Part shown: one piece after another, positions 40,636 through 49,917 of the stretch
Layout: each line of letters starts with the position of its first letter
How positions within the stretch are numbered: the first letter of the stretch is position 1
Origin: DSVQ01 sp964484765
Lineage (GTDB): Bacteria > Planctomycetota > Planctomycetia > Planctomycetales > Planctomycetaceae
Length of the DNA stretch: 64,000 bases
Direction: 5' to 3'
NCBI GenBank assembly: GCA_964484765.1
Contig: CAZAGI010000008.1
Coordinates: forward strand, 1-64,000
Made by a program: the position numbers and the translations under genes
The notes under the pieces: model-generated
Seen by the model: only the letters and a program-made list of their open reading frames with translations
Database searches by the model: none
Told to the model about the DNA's origin: nothing

Positions 40636-41745
40636 TCACTTCAACAAGCCATCCATCACCTTCGCAAACGCGTCCGCTTGTCGCAGGAAGCCGAGGTCGT
40701 TGGGGTGGCTGCTGTCGACCGCCCCTTCATTGTCGTCGCCGAGGAGATCATCGCCGGGGATGTAGTAGAGTTGCTTTTCCCCGGCGGCGATAAGTTTGTC
40801 GTACGCGACTTTCAATGCCTGATGGTTGCCGTCGTTGCGTTCGCCTTTGCCGGTGTTGAGCCACGCATCGGTGTAGCGGCGGTCTTCCACAAGAATGATT
40901 GGCACATCGGGTCGAGCCGCGCGGAGTTGCTTCACCAGTGGTTCGGTCAACTTCGCGGTGTCGGCGGGACCGAGGTTGGGGCAGCAGTCGATGACATACA
41001 CCGCGGGGTCGAGTTCCGTCAGCAGTGCACCGACTGCGGCTTCCATGCGACCGTTCCCGGAGAAACCGAGGTTGATCACCGGGCGGTGATATCGACGACC
41101 GAGAATCGCCGTGTGCACCATCCCCGGACGTGAAGCACACGCCCCGTGCGTGATCGATGTCCCATAGAACACGATCGGTTTCGACTTCGCCGCGAGATAT
41201 TCCGGTGCACGTTCGATCGACTGAGCCATCGGCACGCCGACTTCGACCTGTGAGACACCGTTGTAGAGCGGCAGGTAGATGAGATATTCCCGCGGTCCCG
41301 GTTTGATGTTGTTGGCAAGAATGACGGTGTTCGTCTTTTCCTTCGGTTGTCCAACGGCAACCCACCGCCACTTCCCGGCATCATCTTTCGCATAGAGATC
41401 GAGGCCGCTGACGCCGGTCGCGGGCATGTGCGGCATTGCCAGTCGTTCGCTGGTCACCGTCCAGCGGGCGTGAATCGTCGGCGATGCGGTCACAAACCGG
41501 AACGCCATCCCCGCCGAGTTGCGGCTGAGGCTCCACACATCCTTCCGCACCGTTTCCTCGGCCTTCGCGGGGAGCCGGTCATACGGCAATTTCGTGTCGG
41601 TCCATCCCTGGCCTTCGATGCCGATTGCTTTGGCATCGTACCAGGCGATCTCACTTTCCACTTTCGGAGTGAGGGATTCCGCCGCGAAGAGTGTTGGAGT
41701 CGATGCGATTAACAGAATCGCAGTGAACTGGAACCAATGGACCAT
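40636..41745 (-). CDS. Secreted SGNH/GDSL-type hydrolase
   Basis: 369 residues with a signal peptide (MVHWFQFTAILLIASTPTLFA). The first 170 residues form a beta-sandwich N-terminal domain (GMAFRFVTASPTIHARWTV...GLDLYAKDDAGKWRWVAVG). The SGNH domain follows: KPIVFYGTSITHGACAS (Ser block I), VINLGFSGNGRME (block II Gly/Asn), and DSSHPNDLGF (catalytic Asp/His). This two-domain form is typical of bacterial carbohydrate esterases. Probably a deacetylase of extracellular glycans; substrate inferred. Confidence 0.88.
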   Translation of the reverse strand: MVHWFQFTAILLIASTPTLFAAESLTPKVESEIAWYDAKAIGIEGQGWTDTKLPYDRLPAKAEETVRKDVWSLSRNSAGMAFRFVTASPTIHARWTVTSERLAMPHMPATGVSGLDLYAKDDAGKWRWVAVGQPKEKTNTVILANNIKPGPREYLIYLPLYNGVSQVEVGVPMAQSIERAPEYLAAKSKPIVFYGTSITHGACASRPGMVHTAILGRRYHRPVINLGFSGNGRMEAAVGALLTELDPAVYVIDCCPNLGPADTAKLTEPLVKQLRAARPDVPIILVEDRRYTDAWLNTGKGERNDGNHQALKVAYDKLIAAGEKQLYYIPGDDLLGDDNEGAVDSSHPNDLGFLRQADAFAKVMDGLLK

Positions 41746-41786
41746 GTCGTGCCTTTCAAGAGGATCGACACAGTTTAGCAGATTTC

Positions 41787-41870
41787 AACCAGCCCGGAGC
41801 GCGAGCGACGGGTGCATTTCGAATGCGGCTACATCTCGACAGAACCCGTCGCTTGCGCTCCGGGCTGGTT
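41787..41870. repeat. Palindromic intergenic element (AGCCCGGAGCGC family)
   Basis: Arms 41787-41813 and 41844-41870 (core CCCGGAGCGCGAGCGACGGG) pair over 27 positions with one G-T type mismatch, spacer 30 bases. Same family as the copies at 44089 and 51787 and the one inside valS. If read as protein it gives the PARSASDG/PSLALRAG peptides. Confidence 0.92.
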
Positions 41871-41875
41871 ATCAC

Positions 41876-43084
41876 TCACCATGCCGCATCGAGGATGCTC
41901 ACGAGATCGGCTTCCGTAGGACGACGGCCGTTGAGCAGCATCAGGCGTGTAATGCCGAAGGCTTTGCGGGCGAGTTCGGGGAGCATGTCCCGCGTCACGC
42001 CGAGATCTCTCAACTGGAGGGGTATGCCGATGTCGCGACGCAATTGTTCCACAGCGGCGATGCCCCGTTCGGCGGCAACGGCGTCCGTGACTCCGGCGAC
42101 ATCCGCCCCCAACCACGCGGCAATGCGGGCCAGTTCCGGCGTTCGCGCGGGGAGATTGAACCGCATGACATACGGCAGGAGCAACCCGTTTCCCGCACCG
42201 TGCGACACATGCACCGCACCGCCCAGCGGGTATTCCAGAGCATGCACCACGGCGACCGCACAGTTGGAGAACGCCAGTCCGGCCAGCGTTGCTCCGAGCG
42301 CCATGCCTTCGCGGGCGGCAAGATTCTGACCATCTTTCACCGCAGTGCGAAGATGCAGGCCGATGAGCGTGATCGCGCGCTCGGCGAGCATGTCGCCGAT
42401 GGGATGTTTGCCGTCGTAGGGGAACGGTTCATTCACGGGGACCGCGAGCTTGTCGTAGTCGACGGCGGTGAAGCCTTCGATGGCGTGCGTGAGTGCGTCG
42501 ATGCCGCTGTCGGCGGTGGCTTTGGGTGGACAGGACAACGTCAGTGCGGGATCCACCACGGCAACCGCGGGTCGGAGATACGGGCTGAGTGTGCTCACCT
42601 TGATGTGCTGTGTGGTGTCGGTGAGGACCGCAGCGTGCGAAACTTCGCTCCCGGTGCCGGAGGTGGTGGGGACGCACACCAGCGGCAACACCGGGCCGGG
42701 GATTTTACCGAAGCCGAAGTAATCGCGGTACGATCCGCCATGGGTGATGACGGCCGCGGTGATTTTGGCAAGGTCGATGTTGCTGCCGCCGCCGAGGCCG
42801 ATCATCACATCGGGCTTCGCGGCGCGGGCCGACGCAATCGCCTTGTCCGCGGCAGCGATCGACGGTTCGGGCTCGCCATCGAGGCACACCGTCACATTGA
42901 TGTTCGCAGCCCGCAGCGGAGCCACGACCTGCTCAACGAGACCGACTTTTTCGAGAATTGGATCACTTAACAGAAAGACCCGTTTTGGCGACCACGGTGA
43001 AACAAACTGCGCGAGGTGTTGAATCGAACCGGTGCCAAACACCAGTCGTCCGGCGGAACAGAAGTTGAAGAAGTTGCGATCCAC
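41876..43084 (-). CDS. Iron-containing (group III) alcohol dehydrogenase
   Basis: 402 residues. NAD binding: DVMIGLGGGSNIDLAK. PTTSGTGSEVSHAAVL and the metal-binding DALTHAIEGFTAV and AVHVSHGAGNGLLLPYV (Asp and His ligands) identify the Fe-ADH family. Members oxidise or reduce alcohols, 1,3-propanediol, butanol or hydroxyacids, so substrate is open. It follows the DUF1338 gene, 60 bases downstream on the same strand, and may be co-transcribed with it. Confidence 0.92.
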   Translation of the reverse strand: MDRNFFNFCSAGRLVFGTGSIQHLAQFVSPWSPKRVFLLSDPILEKVGLVEQVVAPLRAANINVTVCLDGEPEPSIAAADKAIASARAAKPDVMIGLGGGSNIDLAKITAAVITHGGSYRDYFGFGKIPGPVLPLVCVPTTSGTGSEVSHAAVLTDTTQHIKVSTLSPYLRPAVAVVDPALTLSCPPKATADSGIDALTHAIEGFTAVDYDKLAVPVNEPFPYDGKHPIGDMLAERAITLIGLHLRTAVKDGQNLAAREGMALGATLAGLAFSNCAVAVVHALEYPLGGAVHVSHGAGNGLLLPYVMRFNLPARTPELARIAAWLGADVAGVTDAVAAERGIAAVEQLRRDIGIPLQLRDLGVTRDMLPELARKAFGITRLMLLNGRRPTEADLVSILDAAW

Positions 43085-43144
43085 GATGGTCTCGGTTGAA
43101 GCACTGGGAAGCGTGTAAAGTGGGGCGCGAAAACGCGAAGCGAT

Positions 43145-44074
43145 TTACGATTTCACTTTGGTCATGTCGAAGAGTTGCGTAGCCTGTGGACCGAGAAAAC
43201 CTTCGAAGCGACATTTCCGTCCGGTCTCATGGTCGATGATGTCATTCCGCTCCGCGAGTTCGAAGTAAGCGTAACTCCACGGCATGGTTGCAGGTTGGCT
43301 GTTCCGCAGGACCGGCACTTCAACCTTCACGGCTTCGGTCGCGGTCTGCCGCAGTTTGGAACCGGGAACGCCTTCGATCTCGGTTTTCAACGGGATTCCT
43401 GCGTCGCGCAAGACCCGTACGGTTTCATCAATGCCGCACATCGTCGGCACATCCAGTGTGTTGATCAACGCCGTGAAGTGGTTGACGTTGTACCCGTGCA
43501 CCAGCACCCACGCGGCGTATTGACTCTCCCGGTCCACTGCGCGGACGTTCTCTTCTGTTGGTAACGACCACGGTAAACTTTCGATCCATTCCAACCCCGA
43601 CGGTGGCAATTCTTGCAATCCATCGAAACTCCCCGCGGACAAACGATGCAGCACCTCATCACTCAACGGCGGGCGATGAGTCGAGAGCGTTTCCAACAGG
43701 ATGTGCTGCACATCGATGCTCAATCGCCACGATTGCAGTTCTGAAATGAACAGCTTCGGGAAGCCTTCATTCGGATGCTGATAATGAATCGCGGAGAGAA
43801 ATTTATCCGGAAACTGATAACACGCCGCGGGGATGTAACCCATCGCTTCGAACAACCGCGATAACGACACGATCCCCGTCTGCGGCTGCTGGCACGCAAT
43901 CGTGCGGAACGCGATGTGATCATTCACGAACCGTCCGCCGGCGTCTTCGACCAGGCTGGCGAACTTCGCCGCAAAGGGCACCCGTTGCTGATAACGGTCC
44001 CACAACCGGTCAAAGAGCGCGACGAGTAACCGTTCCTGCTCGTTGCGGCATTCGATGTGGCCGTGCGGTGTCAT
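43145..44074 (-). CDS. DUF1338 family dioxygenase/decarboxylase-like protein (HglS-like)
   Basis: 309 residues. DUF1338 members include HglS (2-oxoadipate dioxygenase/decarboxylase, giving 2-hydroxyglutarate in lysine catabolism). Visible matches are RFVNDHIAFRTIACQ (first metal His), VLVHGYNVNHFTAL (second His) and YAYFELAERN (metal Glu). The protein is shorter than HglS (about 460 residues), so the substrate may differ. With the neighbouring Fe-ADH it could form a small oxoacid/hydroxyacid unit; this is inference. Confidence 0.85.
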   Translation of the reverse strand: MTPHGHIECRNEQERLLVALFDRLWDRYQQRVPFAAKFASLVEDAGGRFVNDHIAFRTIACQQPQTGIVSLSRLFEAMGYIPAACYQFPDKFLSAIHYQHPNEGFPKLFISELQSWRLSIDVQHILLETLSTHRPPLSDEVLHRLSAGSFDGLQELPPSGLEWIESLPWSLPTEENVRAVDRESQYAAWVLVHGYNVNHFTALINTLDVPTMCGIDETVRVLRDAGIPLKTEIEGVPGSKLRQTATEAVKVEVPVLRNSQPATMPWSYAYFELAERNDIIDHETGRKCRFEGFLGPQATQLFDMTKVKS

Positions 44075-44088
44075 GGGAGATCTTTACG

Positions 44089-44151
44089 AGCCCGAAGCGC
44101 CAGCGCCGGGTTTTTCTGCATTTCAGGAACCCGGCGCTGGCGCTTCGGGCT
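44089..44151. repeat. Palindromic intergenic element (AGCCCGAAGCGCC subfamily)
   Basis: Arms 44089-44112 and 44128-44151 (core CCCGAAGCGCCAGCGCCGGG) are a perfect 24-base inverted repeat with a 15-base spacer. It lies between the start of the DUF1338 gene and the stop of the next minus-strand gene. Confidence 0.92.
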
Positions 44152-44161
44152 TGTCGGGACG

Positions 44162-46516
44162 TTACTTCTTCGGCCAACTGAGATGGCGGTGCAGAAACTC
44201 ATAGGTCGCTTGGCCATTGATCGTGTGCGGACCGTTGAAGAACTCGATTTCGGTTTTGTCGCCGAGGCCGAGCTTGTTGTAGTGCCGGCGAACTTTGGCG
44301 TACTCGAAGGCGACGAGTTCATCGACCGAGACGCCGTCGTCGTGGCCGCGCTCGACCATGAACGGCCGGGGCGTCATCAGGTAGCTCAGTTCCGCGTAGT
44401 TGGCAATGCTGCCCATATTCCACTCGAAGATTTCGTATTCGCCGGTGAACAGGTAACTCATCGGCGTGTCGATGGTCGCGTTCTTGTAAACCCACTCGTT
44501 GTAATCCGCGGAGCAGATCGACAGGCAATAATCCGTCAGCAACGGCGGCACGCGCACAGCGGTCTTGCCACCATAAGAAAGACCGTAAAACGCCAACCGT
44601 TGCGGATCGGCATTCGGCAATGTCTTCAACCAGTCGAGCGTTACCTGATGTTGGGGCAGGATGTAACTGAAGAGCGACCGGCCCAGCGGGTTCGATTTGC
44701 GCTGCAGCGTGCGGAATTTGTCTTTGCCGCGGTACGGATTCTGCGGGGCGTAGACGATGAATCCGCGCTTGGCAAGTTCTGCGCTGAAGGCTTTATACGG
44801 CGGATATCCGGGCGAACCGGGACCGCTGACGGTGTCCATCGGCACGCCTTCCAAGCCGTGCTGGCAGACGACGACGGGACGTTTTTCGCCCTCTTTCAGA
44901 TCGCTCGGCAGGAGCAGAATGCCCGACGCAATCACATCCGGAAACACGTCCAGCACGACTTCGTAGCCGTGGTATTCCGGTGTTTCCAGAATCTTCCGAG
45001 TTCGTGGCGATGGGGCGATCACTTTGTTCGGCAGTCTACCGATCAACTCATCCCACACGAGATCACGGTACTTCCCGGCGGAAGCAGTCCACTTCTCGAC
45101 GCTGGAACGATCCGCGCCCGACCAGAGTTTGTCGCGGGTTCTAAACGACAGTTGCAGCACGCGCTGCGTATGGGCGACGAGTTCGTTCATCTGGCGCAGC
45201 TGGCGGACGTCGGCATCGACGGGGGTGTCGAGTTTCACCGGCTCCGATTCCCCGGCAGCTTCGGACATCACGCGGAGACCTTTGAGGAATGCCGCGAGGG
45301 CCGGTGCTGAACCCGCATTGCCGTTCGGTGTGGCATCAACGAGGGTGAGTTTCTCTTCGGCTTTGAGATCGCGATAAATCGGTGACAACCGCGCGAATTC
45401 ATTCCGGACGGCATCAACCGCCGCGGTTTGAATCTTGCCGGGGGCGGCACCACCACGCCGGTTCTGTTTTACGGGCAGCGGCGTGACGACCTCCGGAACT
45501 TTCGCGGCTTCAATCACCAGCGGTCGCGGGGCGATCATGGCGGCGATTTCCGCGTCGCCGAACTCTCCGAGCAACCGCCAGACATTGCGATCGATCGGTT
45601 CCTCCCACACACCTTCGCGCGGCTGGAAATACCCCGCGACCCAGGTGGCATCAATACAGGAATCGAGAGCCGAGGCATGCATCGCCAGCAGGCCGCCATC
45701 GCCCACTCCAGCGACACCGATGGGCAGGTCTTGCTGCAGATCCTTGTTGAACGACTCCAGCGCATCGACGGCGGCGAGCACTTTCTGCACTTCGTAACCG
45801 ATGATATGCCGACCGACTTCAAACGCCTGCCGGTAAACCCATTCGCGATGCGACTGGTTGGTGAGCACGAGATCCGGATTGCCGGCATGGGTGTCATCGC
45901 GGCTGAGCAACGTCGGAATGATGACGAGCAGCCCTTGCTCCACGAGTGATCGCGGCAACGGGCACGCTTCCGGTTGCGTCGGGTCCGCCCCGCAGAACGC
46001 TTCCGGCGACCATGTGGCATCGGGGATCGCGACGACGAGCCCCACGATCTCGTCTTCCGCCGGGTAGAGAATGATCCCCTCAGCAGTGACGTTCTGAAAG
46101 ACCTGCCAGCGCGCTGGCAACACCGAGTAACGCTCCGATTGTTTGCGCGGCCGTCGTGTTCCCGGCGAAACTTTCCCGGTGAGATTCGTCAGTTCCAGGT
46201 TTTCGAGTCCGCGCCCGGCGACGCGCGGATCGACGGCGCCGATGTAGGTCCGCAACTTTTCCCGGTACGGTGCGAGACTTTTCTGATAGGCCTCGGGGCT
46301 GGAAAGGTCCCGCGTCCATTTCGCTGACCGAGCGTCCTTCGCTGCGGCAATCTCCCGCAGGGCGAATTTATCGATCCCGGCGACCATCACTTCATCGAGC
46401 GGCTGAGCAATCGTCAGCTCCGCGGTGCCCGGCAAGATTCTCGGAAACGTGACCGGTTCGGCAGACCACGCGGTCAGGGCGAGCCAGGAAAACACACTGA
46501 AACAAAGCGGGCGCAT
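44162..46516 (-). CDS. Secreted double alpha/beta hydrolase (acetyl xylan esterase/dienelactone hydrolase-like)
   Basis: 784 residues from ATG 46516, with AAGGAG upstream and a signal peptide (MRPLCFSVFSWLALTAWSA). Two hydrolase-like halves. The first (residues 140-360) has GIILYPAEDEIVGLVVAIPD and GVAGVGDGGLLAMHASALD, where Gly/Asp replaces the usual GxSxG Ser, so it may be inactive. The second (500-784) has VVLDVFPDVIASGILLLPS, VVCQHGLEGVPM, LAFYGLSYGGKTAVRVP with a regular GLSYGG elbow, MVERGHDDGVSVDE and a final His in FNGPHTING. Likely an exported carbohydrate esterase with one active and one degenerate domain. Confidence 0.82.
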   Translation of the reverse strand: MRPLCFSVFSWLALTAWSAEPVTFPRILPGTAELTIAQPLDEVMVAGIDKFALREIAAAKDARSAKWTRDLSSPEAYQKSLAPYREKLRTYIGAVDPRVAGRGLENLELTNLTGKVSPGTRRPRKQSERYSVLPARWQVFQNVTAEGIILYPAEDEIVGLVVAIPDATWSPEAFCGADPTQPEACPLPRSLVEQGLLVIIPTLLSRDDTHAGNPDLVLTNQSHREWVYRQAFEVGRHIIGYEVQKVLAAVDALESFNKDLQQDLPIGVAGVGDGGLLAMHASALDSCIDATWVAGYFQPREGVWEEPIDRNVWRLLGEFGDAEIAAMIAPRPLVIEAAKVPEVVTPLPVKQNRRGGAAPGKIQTAAVDAVRNEFARLSPIYRDLKAEEKLTLVDATPNGNAGSAPALAAFLKGLRVMSEAAGESEPVKLDTPVDADVRQLRQMNELVAHTQRVLQLSFRTRDKLWSGADRSSVEKWTASAGKYRDLVWDELIGRLPNKVIAPSPRTRKILETPEYHGYEVVLDVFPDVIASGILLLPSDLKEGEKRPVVVCQHGLEGVPMDTVSGPGSPGYPPYKAFSAELAKRGFIVYAPQNPYRGKDKFRTLQRKSNPLGRSLFSYILPQHQVTLDWLKTLPNADPQRLAFYGLSYGGKTAVRVPPLLTDYCLSICSADYNEWVYKNATIDTPMSYLFTGEYEIFEWNMGSIANYAELSYLMTPRPFMVERGHDDGVSVDELVAFEYAKVRRHYNKLGLGDKTEIEFFNGPHTINGQATYEFLHRHLSWPKK

Positions 46517-46816
46517 CCCAGACTCCTTGATCACGCGACGTCACGGCACCGGCACAACGGAACGCATCACAGCTAACCGATTCATGTTCGGAATCGCAAC
46601 CGTCCCCGAGAATTGTCCCGATTCACCGGGAACGATCACGAATCCGTAAATCGGTCTTTACGCGGCGACGGGGATGAATTAACACTCCGCATCCCTTCCC
46701 GCAGACGATGCGTCTACGTGGGATTCCTGTCCTTGTGAATCGTCTCCGAACAACGCTTATCCAACGACAGATGTCCTCCGCCTCACCGCGGCGGCATCCT
46801 TGGGAATGCAGCGCGC

Positions 46817-49813
46817 ATGACACGCCCGAACTGCGGCGAACGCTGTCTGCAAAAAACCGGCCGATGGTCGGTTTGCGCTCTGGCATTGGCGTGGATGTCG
46901 GCGTTGGCGACGCCGCTTTCGGCACAAGAACGCTTGAACTCGGTTGGCTTTTCTGCCCCGCGAGCCGCAGCGCAGCTTGTGCAGAAACCGGCTGCAGCTT
47001 CGACAAATCTGATTGTCGCCGTCAAATTTGATGGGCTCGATTTCGAGACCGCGGCAGCCCTGTCAAATCAGATGCGTTGTCGTCCGGGACAAGCCCCGTC
47101 GCGGCAGCTCGTCGAAGATGACCTGGCGATCCTCTGGGCTTCCGAGCGATTCGGCAAAGTCTCCGCTCGCTGGGATCAATTGCCGCACGGCTGGATCCTC
47201 ACCTATGTGGTTGCAGAACGGGCGGAACCGCTCGTCGTCCGCGGGCAATCGGAAGACATTCCGACGAACGCCGGCTACACCGCTCCACCGGCGGCAGCAA
47301 GGTCAAAAACGTTTCAACCAATTAAGAAAACAGCCATCGAAATCGACGGCGAAACCACGCGCACGGCGATCACAGACCTGCTGCAGGAACCGCTGGCCGA
47401 GGTGCGAATTGAGGGCTACGACACCATCGTCCAGAAAGAGATCGAAAAGTTCATCAAGTGTCGACCGGGTCGCAAGGCCACTCCGGAGATGATTCGGGAA
47501 GACGTCGAAGCGCTGACCCGTTCGCGGTGGTTTGCCCAAGTAGAACACGTGTTGACGCCGTCGGACGCCGGGCCGGTGTTGACCTTCAAGTTGCTGGAAC
47601 GGCCGATTGTGCGCAATGTGGAATACCGCGGCTGGAAAGGGATCAAGCTGGCGAAACTGGAAAGCTTGACCAATCTTAAACCCGGCCAACCCTACGACGT
47701 CAGCGCCAACCGCGAATGCGCCCGCCGCATGGAAGAAATGTACCACGAGAAGGGCTTTGCGTTCGCCACCGTGGAACTTGCCCGCGGGAATGACCCCAAT
47801 GATCGGGAAGTCGTCTTCGAAATCAACGAAGGTCCCAAAGTTTACGTTTCCGACGTCGATTTCCAGGGGAACAAGTTCTTCTCGGACGCCATCCTCGACA
47901 TGAAGCTCCGGACGAAGAAGCGGTTGTTTTGGGTCTTCGGCGGGAAATACGATCCCACGACGATTCCCGACGACATCGCCGCCGTGCAGCAGTACTATCA
48001 CGGCCTCGGCTTCTTCGATGTCGGCATCAAGCACGACTTGAAATTCAACGATGACAAATCGCGCGTACAGATCGTTTACACCATCGACGAAGGCGTGCGT
48101 TACAAGATTCGCAATATCGATGTGATGGGAACGGGCGTCATTCCCGAATCCGAACTGCGGAAAGATATCAAGGTCACCAGCGGTGACTACTACACGCAGC
48201 GCAAGATTGGTGCGGATGTCGAGAAAGTACGGGAACAGTACGGCAAGCTCGGCCGGCTGTTCGCCAAAGTCAATTGCGAACCGCGTTACACCGAGGAAGA
48301 AGGCGTCGTCGATCTGCAGTACAAAATCGATGAAGACAAAGTGTACCGCGTCCGCGAAATCAATGTGCATGTCGCCGGAGATTATCCGCATACGCGAACC
48401 AATCTGGTCCGCAATATCGCGACGATTCAACCCGGTGACCTCGCCGATCCGAAGAAAATCCAACAAACGAAAACACGTCTCGGCGGTTCGGGGTACTTCG
48501 AGAATGACCCCGCGAATGCTCCGCGACTCGACATTCGCCCGGTGAACGAACCGTGGTTGAAAGTCCCTGAAGAACAAATCAATGTCGCTCGTGGTCAAGA
48601 CGGCGGCGTGATGCTCGCCCAGGGGCGCGGACCGAATCCGCCGCCGCAGGGATTTATCTACGATGGCGGCCCGCAGGGTGACCCGTTACGCCCCGGACTC
48701 AACGGCGGGGTCGAGGAAAACCTGTGGGAACAAATGCCCCCGCCGGAGTTCATCGATATCGACGCGTACCTCGCTGAAGCCCGTACGGGCCGGCTGATGT
48801 TCGGTGTCGGTGTGAACAGCAACTCGGGTCTGGTCGGCAATATTGTGCTGCAGGAAAACAACTTCGATATTCTCCGTCCGCCCTCGAGTTTTGAGGACAT
48901 CTGGAACGGGACCGCCTGGCGCGGGGCCGGGCAGAAATTCCGCATCGAAGCCTTGCCGGGAACGCAGGTCAGCCGGTACCTCGTCGATTGGCAGGACCCG
49001 TACTTCCTTGACACAAACGTGAACTTCGGCGTGAGCGGGTTCTACTTCCAGCGGTTCTATCGATTCTGGAACGAACAACGCCTCGGCGGCCGCATTCGCG
49101 CGGGATACCAGTTGAATCAGCAGTGGTCCACGTCCGTCGCGCTGCGGATGGAAGGGGTGCAAATCTCGAACATTCCCGCGGCGTCACCCGACCTCCTGGT
49201 GCAGGCCAACGGTGACAGTTTCCTGTCGACGGTGCGGGTCGGTCTCGCCCATGACACGCGCGATTCGGCGTTCCTGCCCACGACCGGCCACTTTCTCGAA
49301 ATGAGCGTCGAGCAGGCCTTTGCTGAGTTCGACTACTCGCGGTTTGAAGTGGAAGGCCGCCAGTACTTCACAACGTATCAGCGACCAGACGGCTTCGGGA
49401 AACACACCTTGGCGCTTTACGGGAATGTCGGCTGGACCGGCGACAGCACGCCGATTTACGAGCGGTTCTATGCCGGGGGTTTCCAATCGTTCCGCGGGTT
49501 TGCGTTCCGTGGCGTGACGCCGCTCGATCAAGGCATTGAAATTGGGGGTCAGTTCCAGACGCTCGGCTCTATCGAGTACATGCTCCCTGTCACAGCGAAT
49601 GAAATGGTGAAAGTCGTGGGCTTCACTGATTTCGGGACTGTCGACAACGACGCCTCGTTCGACAAATTCCGCCTGTCGGTCGGTGCCGGATTGCGGATCA
49701 CGGTCCCCGGCATGGGTCCCGTGCCGATCGCTCTCGACTGGGCCGTCCCGGTGCTTCGCGAAGACTTCGACCGCGACCAGCTCTTCAGCTTCTACATCGG
49801 GATCAACCGGTAG
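46817..49813 (+). CDS. bamA: Outer membrane protein assembly factor BamA-like (Omp85)
   Basis: 998 residues; E. coli BamA has 810. Signal peptide in residues 15-40 (WSVCALALAWMSALATPLSAQ). POTRA repeats follow from about residue 55 to 585 (for example LAEVRIEGYDTIVQKEIEKF, VYVSDVDFQGNKFFSDAIL, YKIRNIDVMGTGVIPESELRKDI, YRVREINVHVAGDYPHT). Residues about 591-643 are a Gly/Pro-rich insertion of a type not found in BamA. The 16-strand barrel follows (RLMFGVGVNSNSGLVGNIV) with the VRGF-type motif FQSFRGFAFRG and a C-terminal FYIGINR. Inserts beta-barrels in the outer membrane. Heads the lpx gene run. Confidence 0.92.
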   Translation: MTRPNCGERCLQKTGRWSVCALALAWMSALATPLSAQERLNSVGFSAPRAAAQLVQKPAAASTNLIVAVKFDGLDFETAAALSNQMRCRPGQAPSRQLVEDDLAILWASERFGKVSARWDQLPHGWILTYVVAERAEPLVVRGQSEDIPTNAGYTAPPAAARSKTFQPIKKTAIEIDGETTRTAITDLLQEPLAEVRIEGYDTIVQKEIEKFIKCRPGRKATPEMIREDVEALTRSRWFAQVEHVLTPSDAGPVLTFKLLERPIVRNVEYRGWKGIKLAKLESLTNLKPGQPYDVSANRECARRMEEMYHEKGFAFATVELARGNDPNDREVVFEINEGPKVYVSDVDFQGNKFFSDAILDMKLRTKKRLFWVFGGKYDPTTIPDDIAAVQQYYHGLGFFDVGIKHDLKFNDDKSRVQIVYTIDEGVRYKIRNIDVMGTGVIPESELRKDIKVTSGDYYTQRKIGADVEKVREQYGKLGRLFAKVNCEPRYTEEEGVVDLQYKIDEDKVYRVREINVHVAGDYPHTRTNLVRNIATIQPGDLADPKKIQQTKTRLGGSGYFENDPANAPRLDIRPVNEPWLKVPEEQINVARGQDGGVMLAQGRGPNPPPQGFIYDGGPQGDPLRPGLNGGVEENLWEQMPPPEFIDIDAYLAEARTGRLMFGVGVNSNSGLVGNIVLQENNFDILRPPSSFEDIWNGTAWRGAGQKFRIEALPGTQVSRYLVDWQDPYFLDTNVNFGVSGFYFQRFYRFWNEQRLGGRIRAGYQLNQQWSTSVALRMEGVQISNIPAASPDLLVQANGDSFLSTVRVGLAHDTRDSAFLPTTGHFLEMSVEQAFAEFDYSRFEVEGRQYFTTYQRPDGFGKHTLALYGNVGWTGDSTPIYERFYAGGFQSFRGFAFRGVTPLDQGIEIGGQFQTLGSIEYMLPVTANEMVKVVGFTDFGTVDNDASFDKFRLSVGAGLRITVPGMGPVPIALDWAVPVLREDFDRDQLFSFYIGINR

Positions 49814-49820
49814 AAGAGGG

Positions 49821-49908
49821 AATAGCGAGTAGGGAATAGCGAATAGCCAGAGAGCAAAATCTCGGCTATTGTCTTTGTCTGGCTAATCACTATTCCCTAC
49901 TCGCTATT
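49821..49908. repeat. Palindromic intergenic element (GGGAATAGCGAGTAGGGAATAG family)
   Basis: Arms 49821-49851 and 49878-49908 pair over 31 positions with two mismatches; each arm itself contains two AATAGCGA-type units. It fills the gap between the bamA stop and the DUF447 start (ATG 49918). Confidence 0.92.
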
Positions 49909-49917
49909 CGCTGTCCT

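Noticed and set aside
41519..42970. Long open frames opposite real genes (for example 483 codons here, 417 at 44057-45310, 456 at 32968-34338, 431 at 47303-48598, 375 at 20722-21849, 362 at 29260-30348)
   Set aside because: They are products of GC-rich codon bias on the opposite strand. Their translations are Arg/His/Gly-rich, lack domains and lie fully inside well-supported genes.
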